Below are positions 54,408 through 62,573 of a stretch of 64,000 bases of DNA, piece by piece. Both the position numbers and the translations under genes were made by a program. The notes beneath the pieces are model-generated. The model had not been told where the DNA came from. It ran no database searches and was given only the letters and a program-made list of their open reading frames with translations. The stretch spans positions 868,001-932,000 of the forward strand of contig NZ_BAABBN010000007.1 of the NCBI RefSeq assembly GCF_039537985.1, read 5' to 3'. The number at the start of each line of letters is the position of its first letter. Positions within the stretch are counted from its first letter, which is position 1. Source of the DNA: Litoribacillus peritrichatus. Lineage in GTDB: Bacteria; Pseudomonadota; Gammaproteobacteria; Pseudomonadales; Litoribrevibacteraceae.

Positions 54408-55750
54408 GCTTGATCAACGATGTGCTGCAGGACTTGGATAAACAACCGAACTCGAATGATCAGAGTATTTTGGGCGTTTTGCAAAGTGCTGAACCCAAGG
54501 TTAAGCGGTCTGGCGTTAATAAAGCATTAATACTTCTGCTTGTGCTGTTGGCAGCGATCACGTTGGCGGCTTCTTACTTTGTCTATCAAGATTTGTACGG
54601 TCATCAAGCTTCTTCAATCACTTTGTCTCAATCAGAATTGGCATCCACTCAAGCCGAGGTAGCTCAAAGTAAAGAGACACAGCCAACCCTTCAGCATGAA
54701 GAGAATAAAAAAGCCAAAGCCGTGGTCTTGGGAAAATCTGAACCTTCAGCTTCCAGCAAGGCATCGGTTGGCTCGATGTCTACGGGCGCTAAGTCTCAGA
54801 GCAATGCTTCCGAAGCGGATATTACTCAAGTTGATCAAACTCAAAAGGTTGTTCAACAAACTTCAAAGGATAAGGGTACGGCTGAGCAAGCCGGAATTAC
54901 CCATTCTAATATTGAGCGCGCTATTTCGCGAGAAAAGGCAATTCAGCGAGAAGAAGTCGCTCATCAAAAAGAACCAGCCCAGCAAAAAGCAACAGTTCAT
55001 CAAAAGGATACAGCTCCACAGGGCGTGACTGCCACCAATGCGCCGGAGGTGTCTGACACAAGTACTCAAGTGGCTAACGCTCAATCTGCTAAAACTCGAT
55101 CTGTTAATACTCGATCTGTTAATACTGAAACAGCTGAAAAAGCAACTTTGAACGCTCCGAAGAAGATTGATTCAGCGGTAAATACTTCTTTAACCCATGA
55201 CCATGGTGGAGCCTCTGCAAAGGTAGAAGCGGGTAAAGTCTCCAGGTTTAAATCTGAAACGGTCAGACAATACGAAGCGGCTTTAACGGCTTTTCAGTCG
55301 GAAGACTTTCAACGCAGTGAAGCTCTGGTTGATGGCTTGTTGGTGTCCGGTTTTGATCCAAAATATGCGGCCTTGAAAGCCCGAATATTACTGCAGCGTT
55401 CGCCCGAGGCGCTGGTGCAGTACATTGATCAGGAAAAACTGGACATTGCTGCCTCGGATGAACTGCTGGCCATTTGTGCGAATGCGTTTCAACGAAGTGG
55501 TGATCATGTCCGGTCGGTGAAGTCTTACGATTTGTTGGTGCAGCGACAGCCCACTGAAGGTCGTTGGTGGTTGGCGATGGCGTATTCGCTGGAAGCGGTA
55601 CAGTTAAAAGAAAAAGCGCATAAGGCTTATCAATTGGCCCTTCAGGCGGGTAGCTTGCCGGCCAACGCACGGGGCTACGCGGTGGTTCAGGCCAATCGGT
55701 TGGATAAAGAGTTGGCTGAGCTGGCGAAAAAGGCAAAGGAACAAGAGTGA
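54404..55750 (+). CDS. mshN: MSHA biogenesis protein MshN (TPR)
   Basis: A 448-aa inner-membrane protein: N-terminal SLINDVLQDLDKQ, a membrane helix (about 43-63), a long low-complexity Gln/Lys/Ala/Thr-rich segment with MKR-type repeats (about 90-270) and a C-terminal TPR region (about 290-448). The low-complexity part is unusually long. Translation is coupled to mshM (ATGA). Confidence 0.88.
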   Translation: MSLINDVLQDLDKQPNSNDQSILGVLQSAEPKVKRSGVNKALILLLVLLAAITLAASYFVYQDLYGHQASSITLSQSELASTQAEVAQSKETQPTLQHEENKKAKAVVLGKSEPSASSKASVGSMSTGAKSQSNASEADITQVDQTQKVVQQTSKDKGTAEQAGITHSNIERAISREKAIQREEVAHQKEPAQQKATVHQKDTAPQGVTATNAPEVSDTSTQVANAQSAKTRSVNTRSVNTETAEKATLNAPKKIDSAVNTSLTHDHGGASAKVEAGKVSRFKSETVRQYEAALTAFQSEDFQRSEALVDGLLVSGFDPKYAALKARILLQRSPEALVQYIDQEKLDIAASDELLAICANAFQRSGDHVRSVKSYDLLVQRQPTEGRWWLAMAYSLEAVQLKEKAHKAYQLALQAGSLPANARGYAVVQANRLDKELAELAKKAKEQE

Positions 55751-55751
55751 T

Positions 55752-57608
55752 ATGGCGCAACCAAGAGTAAGAATTGGTGATTTGCTGGTCAATCAGGGGC
55801 TGATTAAAGAGAAGCAACTGATGACTGCGCTTGAAGAGCAGAAGCGCAGCGGCAAGAAAATTGGTAAAGCTCTGATTGATCTGGGGTTTGTGACAGAGCA
55901 ACAGATGCTTGAAGCCATGGCGGGTCACTTTAATTACCCGTACGTGGACTTGGTTCGTTTCCAGCTGAAAAATGATTTGATTATACAACTGCCTGAAACT
56001 CAGGCTCGGCGCTTCCGAGCTATTTTGTTGGCCGACCAGCCGGATGGTTATCTGGTCGGGATGCTCGACCCTTTGGATTTGATGGCCATTGATGAATTGC
56101 AACGTCACTTGAAGCGGCCTGTGCATCCGGCGTTTGTGAAAGAAAAAGAACTGAATGATGCGCTGGATCGGGCGTATCGCAGAACCGGTGAAATTGCCTC
56201 GCTGGCGACCGAACTTGAGGATGAGTTGGGCTCGTCAACCGATTTCGATTTGAATGAATTGGCGACAACGGGTGAATCTTCCGAAGCGCCTGTGGTTCGT
56301 ATGCTTCAAAGTATTTTTGAAGATGCGGTTCAGGTTCGGGCATCGGATATTCATATTGAACCGGACGAGGGTGTGTTGCGTGTTCGTTTGCGAATCGATG
56401 GTGAGCTGCAAGAGCAAGTCATGAAAGAGAAGCGCATTGCCAGTGCCTTGGTGTCTCGTTTGAAGATTATGTCCGGGTTAGACATTTCAGAAAAGCGTTT
56501 ACCCCAAGACGGTCGCTTTAATATCCGGGTTATGAACAAAAGTATTGATGTGCGTCTTTCTACCTTGCCTACGCCCTACGGTGAAAGCGTGGTGATGCGT
56601 TTGCTGGATCAGTCGCAAGGCACTTTATCGATGGATAAGCTGGGTATGCCGGATGATATTCGCCTGCGAATCGAGACTTTGATTCAGCGCCCTCATGGCA
56701 TGATTCTGGTGACCGGCCCCACCGGTAGTGGTAAGACGACCACCTTGTATTCTGCACTGACGCTGTTAAACAAGCCGGAAAAGAAAATCATCACCGCAGA
56801 AGACCCGATTGAATATCGGCTGCCTCGAATTACTCAGGTTCAGGTTAATACTAAGGTGGGGCTGACATTTTCCTCCGTACTGCGAACGGCATTGCGTCAA
56901 GACCCGGACATCATTCTGGTGGGCGAAATGCGAGATCAGGAAACCGCAGAAATCGGCTTGCGTGCGGCCATGACAGGGCATCTGGTGTTATCCACATTAC
57001 ACACCAATGATTCAATTTCGACGGCAATGCGTTTAATAGATATGGGGTGTGACGCCTATTTAGTGGCGTCTTCCTTACGTGCCATCGTTGCTCAACGATT
57101 GATTCGAAAAATTTGTGAATATTGTGCTGAGCCAGACCAATTGTCCATTCAGGAAAAGGCCTGGGTCAAAAATATCAGCCCAGCCAGTTTGGACGCGCCG
57201 TTTATTAAAGGGCGGGGTTGTCACCAGTGTAATAACACCGGCTATTCCGGACGTATTGGTGTCTATGAATTGCTGGAAATGGACGAGGCGATGCTGGATG
57301 CACTTCGTCGCAATAATGCCTCTGAATTTGCTAAAGCGGCCAATGCCAATCCGTATTATGTATCGCTGACTGAGTGTGCCATGTCTTATGCCAGAGCGGG
57401 TGTGACATCGGTGCATGAAGTTTTCCGTATCAGTGCTTCTTTGGATGAGCGTGTTGCTTTTACTCCGCCACCTCCACCGGCTGAGCCTGATAACACGCCA
57501 AGCACTAGACAAGCTGTTCCGGAAGAGGGATCTAAGGTAAAACCAACAGCGGATACCTCGGGCGAGATTTCAATGGATCTGGACTTACCGGATTTTGGTG
57601 ATCTTTAA
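55752..57608 (+). CDS. mshE: MSHA assembly ATPase MshE
   Basis: A 618-aa GspE/PilB-type extension ATPase. N-terminal MshEN domain (residues about 10-150, which in relatives binds c-di-GMP), Walker A GPTGSGKTTTL, Asp box, Walker B ILVGEMRDQETAE, His box and a Cys-rich C-terminal zinc site (CEYC...CHQC). A Pro-rich tail follows residue 570. Confidence 0.95.
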   Translation: MAQPRVRIGDLLVNQGLIKEKQLMTALEEQKRSGKKIGKALIDLGFVTEQQMLEAMAGHFNYPYVDLVRFQLKNDLIIQLPETQARRFRAILLADQPDGYLVGMLDPLDLMAIDELQRHLKRPVHPAFVKEKELNDALDRAYRRTGEIASLATELEDELGSSTDFDLNELATTGESSEAPVVRMLQSIFEDAVQVRASDIHIEPDEGVLRVRLRIDGELQEQVMKEKRIASALVSRLKIMSGLDISEKRLPQDGRFNIRVMNKSIDVRLSTLPTPYGESVVMRLLDQSQGTLSMDKLGMPDDIRLRIETLIQRPHGMILVTGPTGSGKTTTLYSALTLLNKPEKKIITAEDPIEYRLPRITQVQVNTKVGLTFSSVLRTALRQDPDIILVGEMRDQETAEIGLRAAMTGHLVLSTLHTNDSISTAMRLIDMGCDAYLVASSLRAIVAQRLIRKICEYCAEPDQLSIQEKAWVKNISPASLDAPFIKGRGCHQCNNTGYSGRIGVYELLEMDEAMLDALRRNNASEFAKAANANPYYVSLTECAMSYARAGVTSVHEVFRISASLDERVAFTPPPPPAEPDNTPSTRQAVPEEGSKVKPTADTSGEISMDLDLPDFGDL

Positions 57609-58831
57609 TGGCAACGTTCAGCTATGTAGGGCGAAACGCTCAGGGAGGAAAAGTTGAAGGGACGTTGGAAGCCGCCAACTCCGATGCGGCGGCAGGCGTT
57701 CTGCAGTCGAAACAGCTGATACCTGTTCGCATTGTTGAGGTTGAAGCGCAGGTTTCTAATGACATTGATTTAAAGAAATTTTTGCCAAAGCCGAAAGTTA
57801 CGCTCGACGATTTAAGTATGTTTTGTCGTCAAATGCATGCGTTAAGTCGTTCGGGTATGCCCATCGTCAGTGCCATTAACGGCTTGGCAGAAACTTCAAA
57901 AAATGAACGTTTGGCGGAAGTGTTACGCAGCATTTCAAGTGAACTGGTGACAGGGATGGCTTTGGCGACCGCCATGCAACGCCATAAAGATGTCTTTTCT
58001 CATATTTTCATCAGTATGGTGCATGTGGGAGAAAGCACCGGGCGGCTGGATGATGCCTTTAAAAAGCTGGTGGATCACGTTGAACTGGAGAGAAAAACCC
58101 GAAGCCGGGTGAAACAGGCAATGCGTTACCCGTTAACCGTGGTTTTAGCGATCACTGCGGCGATGTTTATTATTAATTTGTTTGTGATTCCCCAGTTTTC
58201 GAAAGTGTTTACTAAGCTGGGTGCCGACTTACCGGTACCGACTCAGATTTTGATCGCCACTTCGGCATTTACAGTGGATTATTGGTGGTTGATTTTGGGG
58301 GCACTGGTGATTGCCTTTGTGGGTTTTCGTTATTACATCAAAACCGACGACGGTGAGCTTTGGTGGGATCGGGTGAAACTGAAGCTGCCCTTGATGGGGA
58401 AGATTTTTGAAAAAGTGGCTTTGAGCCGTTTCGCCCGGTCGTTTGCGATGATGTCGGAGTCCGGCGTGCCGATTTTACAGGGGCTGAACATCATTAAATC
58501 CAGCATTGGCAATCGCTATATCAGCAATGCCATTGATGGCATGCGAATCGGCATTGAACGGGGTGACTCGCTGGCCAGAACCTCAGCCGCCAGTGGTATG
58601 TTTACGCCGTTAATTCTTCAGATGATCGCCGTGGGTGAAGAAACCGGCTCGGTTGATAAACTTCTTCACGATGTGGCCGATTTCTATGAAGAAGAAGTAG
58701 ATTACGACCTGAATACTTTGTCTCAGGCGGTGGAGCCGATTTTATTGGTGTTCATGGGCATTATGGTGGTCGTGTTGGCGCTGGGTGTTTTCTTGCCAAT
58801 GTGGGAACTGAGTTCTGCGATGAAACGGTAA
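57608..58831 (+). CDS. mshG: MSHA inner-membrane platform protein MshG
   Basis: A 407-aa GspF/PilC-type protein. Two repeated GspF domains (about 70-190 and 275-395) with FCRQMHALSRSGMPI and FARSFAMMSESGVPI, each followed by membrane helices. It starts overlapping the mshE stop by one base. Confidence 0.95.
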   Translation: MATFSYVGRNAQGGKVEGTLEAANSDAAAGVLQSKQLIPVRIVEVEAQVSNDIDLKKFLPKPKVTLDDLSMFCRQMHALSRSGMPIVSAINGLAETSKNERLAEVLRSISSELVTGMALATAMQRHKDVFSHIFISMVHVGESTGRLDDAFKKLVDHVELERKTRSRVKQAMRYPLTVVLAITAAMFIINLFVIPQFSKVFTKLGADLPVPTQILIATSAFTVDYWWLILGALVIAFVGFRYYIKTDDGELWWDRVKLKLPLMGKIFEKVALSRFARSFAMMSESGVPILQGLNIIKSSIGNRYISNAIDGMRIGIERGDSLARTSAASGMFTPLILQMIAVGEETGSVDKLLHDVADFYEEEVDYDLNTLSQAVEPILLVFMGIMVVVLALGVFLPMWELSSAMKR

Positions 58832-59027
58832 ATTCACAGCAAGATAGCCGTTAATCAAGAATTATGAATGGATTGTCTGAAAAGTGTTAGAAGTTTGTTT
58901 TGTTCTATAATTGAAACATTGTATTTGTAGGATATTAGCTATACTTTGGTATATCTATTATTAATAATGGTTTCTAACCTTTTGATGATAAACGCTTTTG
59001 TTAACTTAAGTTGCGGAATGTAACAGA

Positions 59028-59543
59028 ATGATAAATCAAAAAGGTTTTACGCTGATTGAGTTCGTTGTGGTAATTGCTATTATCGCCATTCTGGCGGCTG
59101 TGGCGCTTCCCCGAATGATGGACGCACAAGATAACGCCCATGAGTCCTCAGTGGCTGGCGTTGGCGGTGCACTTGCTTCTTCGGTTATTTTGGTGCGATC
59201 TCAGTGGGTGGCGAACGGGTTCAGTGGTGCCGTGGATGAAGTCATTGGTTATGGCAATGACGATGTGGCGACCAGCAGTGATGGTTGGCCTACTGATGCA
59301 GGCCAGGGGACGGGATCGAATAACTCCGACGTGATGGACAGTGCCGAGCGCTGTAAACGTGTCTGGGATGCCCTGTTAGTGGACAATGCACCATCGGCCG
59401 ATAATGACTTACTGAACGACCCGGATTATCAGGTGGATACGATCAGTGGCAATTGTCGCTTTACGTATCGCCGAACCGACGACGGTTTTAACATCGAATA
59501 CAATGCCCGCAATGGCGCGGTTATTACGGACTTGGATGATTAG
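59028..59543 (+). CDS. mshB: MSHA pilin-like protein (MshB-type)
   Basis: A 171-aa type IV prepilin. Short leader MINQKG, then FTLIEFVVVIAIIAILAAVALP with Glu5, as processed by a prepilin peptidase. The C-terminal Cys in SGNCRFTY and Cys in ERCKRVW may form the D-loop disulfide. A 196-bp gap from mshG could hold its own promoter. No mshF is seen. The name rests on gene order. Confidence 0.78.
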   Translation: MINQKGFTLIEFVVVIAIIAILAAVALPRMMDAQDNAHESSVAGVGGALASSVILVRSQWVANGFSGAVDEVIGYGNDDVATSSDGWPTDAGQGTGSNNSDVMDSAERCKRVWDALLVDNAPSADNDLLNDPDYQVDTISGNCRFTYRRTDDGFNIEYNARNGAVITDLDD

Positions 59544-59694
59544 GTCGCTGAATAAGTGCCGCTGAACGAATGCCTTAGTAGAAAAGCGGTTGAGACAGAA
59601 CACAAGAATCTATTTCACGGCCAGGATGCTGTGAAGCTATTTGGATAAACTTAAAACGGATAATACGAAAGATTTTCTCAGAGGAACGTTAAAT

Positions 59695-60144
59695 ATGAAA
59701 AAACAACAAGCTGGCTTTACGTTAATTGAATTGGTCATGGTGATTGTGATCTTGGGTATCTTGTCTGCGTTTGCGCTGCCAAGGTTTGCGGATTTGGGCG
59801 GTGATGCTAACGAGGCGGTTCGTGATGCTGGCGTAGGAGCAACAAGATCCGCAGCTTCTATTGTGCATTCTTCATGGTTAGCGGGTGGCAGCTCTGGTGC
59901 ATCAGTAACTTTGGAAGGAACTACAGTTGCTGTAAATGGTTTTGGCTATCCAACAAATACTGCAGCGGGTATTGGAGCCGCCGCTAGTTTAGCTGATGAT
60001 TATACTGTTTCTGCATCTGCGGCTACCTCAATTACCTATCATCCTTCAAGCGCAGCCAATACTTGTACCTTTACGTATACTCTGGGCGCATCCGGTGGTG
60101 TTACTGTAGCGACTTCCGGTACTGCTGCAGATAACGGTTGCTAA
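59695..60144 (+). CDS. mshA: MSHA major pilin
   Basis: A 149-aa prepilin, ATG 59695 after GAGGAA. Leader MKKQQAG, then FTLIELVMVIVILGILSAFALP with Glu5. It is rich in Ala, Ser, Thr and Gly and ends at Cys149, with another Cys at NTCTFTY making the typical disulfide loop. Low-complexity surface residues are suitable O-glycosylation sites. Confidence 0.85.
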   Translation: MKKQQAGFTLIELVMVIVILGILSAFALPRFADLGGDANEAVRDAGVGATRSAASIVHSSWLAGGSSGASVTLEGTTVAVNGFGYPTNTAAGIGAAASLADDYTVSASAATSITYHPSSAANTCTFTYTLGASGGVTVATSGTAADNGC

Positions 60145-60158
60145 TTAAGTAATCCATA

Positions 60159-60629
60159 ATGCCAAAAAAGAGTAAAGGCTTTACTTTAATTGAATTGGTG
60201 ATGGTGATTATTATCCTGGGGGTGCTTGCTGCAACGGCTATCCCCAGGTTTGCAGATCAAAGCGCTTATGATGAGCGCTTTTTTTATGAAAATGTGATGG
60301 CGGGTCTACGTCATGCGCACAAGCTGGCAATGAGTTCCGGTTGTCGTGTTCAGTTTCAACGCTCTGGAACTGGTTTTGAATTACTGCAAGATGATAACTG
60401 CTTTAACGCAGTGGCACCTGCCTATGGCACGAAGGTTTTGCGCCCAGGTGGAGACACGGAATACGTGGTGGATGGCAGTACCGGAGACTGGGATTCAGAC
60501 ATCAACCCTTTGATTTTTACGGCCGCAGGTCAGGTGATGAATTCAGGGGGCGCGGTTCAAGCCTCAACAACGCTGACGGTCGGTGACAGAACTATCATCA
60601 TTGACGGCCATACGGGGTACATTCGATGA
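60159..60629 (+). CDS. mshC: MSHA minor pilin MshC
   Basis: A 156-aa pseudopilin with leader MPKKSKG, FTLIELVMVIIILGVLAATAIP and Glu5. It overlaps mshD by ATGA. Position and type fit MshC, which may initiate or cap the fibre. Confidence 0.82.
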   Translation: MPKKSKGFTLIELVMVIIILGVLAATAIPRFADQSAYDERFFYENVMAGLRHAHKLAMSSGCRVQFQRSGTGFELLQDDNCFNAVAPAYGTKVLRPGGDTEYVVDGSTGDWDSDINPLIFTAAGQVMNSGGAVQASTTLTVGDRTIIIDGHTGYIR

Positions 60630-61108
60630 GTTCTCGAACCTTGTACTCAAGCCAATTTGGCATGACTCTGGTGGAAATGGTGATTGCCATTGCAATCGCA
60701 GGTATTGCCATTGCCGGGTTAACTTCTTCGTTCAGCTCCATTGTTGGCCGTACGGCCGACCCCATGATTTTGACGCAGGCGCAGATTTCAGCTGAATCTT
60801 TAATGGAAGAAATTCTTTTAAAGCCCTTTGCAGACCCAAATACCGGACTGGTTTGTACAACGAATGAGGCGGCACGTGCAGATAAAAATGACGTGTGTGA
60901 TTACCAAGGATATACAAGCTCAGGCATTACCGACCAAAACGATAATCCTGTAGTCGGGCTGGAAAACTATGATGTGTCTGTCACTGTGGTTAGCTCCGCG
61001 TTTGGTTCAGCGCCGGTTGTTCCTGCGTCTGCAAGTTTATTGGTGACGGTGACCGTTACCAATCCGTTGGGCAGTGACGTTGTGCTTTCAGCATACCGTA
61101 CTCAATAG
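60626..61108 (+). CDS. mshD: MSHA minor pilin MshD
   Basis: A 160-aa pseudopilin; leader to G, then MTLVEMVIAIAIAGIAIAG with Glu5 and Met rather than Phe at position 1. MshD by order. Confidence 0.82.
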   Translation: MSSRTLYSSQFGMTLVEMVIAIAIAGIAIAGLTSSFSSIVGRTADPMILTQAQISAESLMEEILLKPFADPNTGLVCTTNEAARADKNDVCDYQGYTSSGITDQNDNPVVGLENYDVSVTVVSSAFGSAPVVPASASLLVTVTVTNPLGSDVVLSAYRTQ

Positions 61109-61118
61109 AGAGGTGGTG

Positions 61119-62048
61119 ATGAATAACGCTTCTCAGATCCAGAACTCTTATAGAAACAATAAACCATCCCAGCAAGGTTTCACCCTGATTGAATTGATTA
61201 TCGTGATTACCATTGCGGGTATAGTGGCGGTGTTAGCTGCGACCATCATGGGCAATCAAATGCAGGCCTTTGTGGATTTAACCCGACGGGCAGAGCTTGT
61301 GGATAATGCCGAAACGGCGGTTCGGCAAATCACTCGCGATGTTCGCCATGCGTTACCGAATAGTGTGCGAATCACCACCAACAGCGGTAATCAGTTTTTA
61401 GAGTTTGTTCCTATCATTGGCGCAGGTCGATATCGGACAGCAGTAGGGTCTGGTGCAGGGGAAACAGACATACTGGACTTTTCGACGTCGGATTCTACCT
61501 TTCAGTTATTAGGTGCGTCTTCCGCTTACCCTACCTTTGATAGTAGTTCACGGATGGTGGTGTATAACATCGGCCAGAAAACGGCATCGGGTGACCCGGT
61601 AGACGGAGCGAATGTCTACGGTAATTTTGTCAGTGCTTCGGGCGGTGTCCCTGTGCTTAATAGTCATGTGATTACTGATGCGGGAATGTCGAGAACGGAC
61701 GATATTGTGACGATCACCGGTGGCCATCAGTTTGCGTTTGAGTCACCACAAAAGCGGTTTTATGTGGTGGAAGACGCGACATCCTATATTTGTGATATCT
61801 CGAATCAAGAAATTTTAAAGCACGATGGCTATAGCTTTGGGGCAACTCAGGGCGATGATATCAATAGCCCGCCTTTATCCTTGGCTGCTCAGAAATCCAC
61901 TTTGGTTGAGAATGTCTCGGCCTGCTCTTTTACTTATGATGCCGGGAATGCGCAGCGCTCCGGCTTGGTAACGTTACGAATTACACTGGAAGATGCCGGT
62001 GAACGTGTGACCTTGGTTCACCAGATTCATGTGGATAACGCGCCATGA
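61119..62048 (+). CDS. mshO: MSHA minor pilin-like protein MshO
   Basis: A 309-aa protein starting ATG 61119 (GAGGTGG upstream) with a long leader of about 25 residues ending QQG, then FTLIELIIVITIAGIVAVLAA. Larger than other pilins; overlaps mshP by ATGA. Confidence 0.82.
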   Translation: MNNASQIQNSYRNNKPSQQGFTLIELIIVITIAGIVAVLAATIMGNQMQAFVDLTRRAELVDNAETAVRQITRDVRHALPNSVRITTNSGNQFLEFVPIIGAGRYRTAVGSGAGETDILDFSTSDSTFQLLGASSAYPTFDSSSRMVVYNIGQKTASGDPVDGANVYGNFVSASGGVPVLNSHVITDAGMSRTDDIVTITGGHQFAFESPQKRFYVVEDATSYICDISNQEILKHDGYSFGATQGDDINSPPLSLAAQKSTLVENVSACSFTYDAGNAQRSGLVTLRITLEDAGERVTLVHQIHVDNAP

Positions 62049-62497
62049 GGAATACAGCACCCAAACTGGCGCTATCCGGGCAATCCGGCTTTGCTTTGCC
62101 TGCGGTTATTTTTCTTATTGTCATTGTCGCGTTAATCATTGCCGCACTTGAACGTATCAGTAACAATCAAACGGCCATATCCACTATGGGTTTGCAAAGT
62201 TCTCGTGCTTACATGGCGGCTTATTCCGGGGTGGAGTGGGCGGCTTATCAAGTTCAAATCATAACCTTGCCTACAGATCCTTCTTGTCCTCCTTTAGGAA
62301 AAATAACTGGATTGGATTTATACGGTTTTGAGGTGTCGGTATCTTCGTGCACAGAAACTAATTTTGTTGAAGGATCAACTAATATTTCTTCGTTTGAAGT
62401 AACTGTTTTAGCGACGTATGGTGGTACAGGCCAATATGGTAAAAGCCCGGACTTTGCCTCGCGAGAACTGACGGTGTCTATGGTAGTGGAAAACTAG
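62045..62497 (+). CDS. mshP: MSHA minor pilin-like protein MshP
   Basis: A 150-aa protein with a pilin-like hydrophobic segment after G (FALPAVIFLIVIVALII) but Pro-Ala rather than Glu at position 5, as expected for MshP/PilX-type minor pilins. The start overlaps mshO. Confidence 0.82.
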   Translation: MRNTAPKLALSGQSGFALPAVIFLIVIVALIIAALERISNNQTAISTMGLQSSRAYMAAYSGVEWAAYQVQIITLPTDPSCPPLGKITGLDLYGFEVSVSSCTETNFVEGSTNISSFEVTVLATYGGTGQYGKSPDFASRELTVSMVVEN

Positions 62498-62573
62498 CCT
62501 GGTGCTTCGCCAGCAGGGGATAAATTGTCGTTAGTCTAAACTCATAAAATCGGAATTATCATAAGGAGTGAGC

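Noticed and set aside
55263..56126. 287-aa minus-strand frame across mshN/mshE
   Set aside because: Antisense to firm pilus genes, no signal or domain.
58832..59027. own promoter for the pilin genes
   Set aside because: AT-rich and likely, but no -35/-10 pair with acceptable spacing could be picked with confidence.
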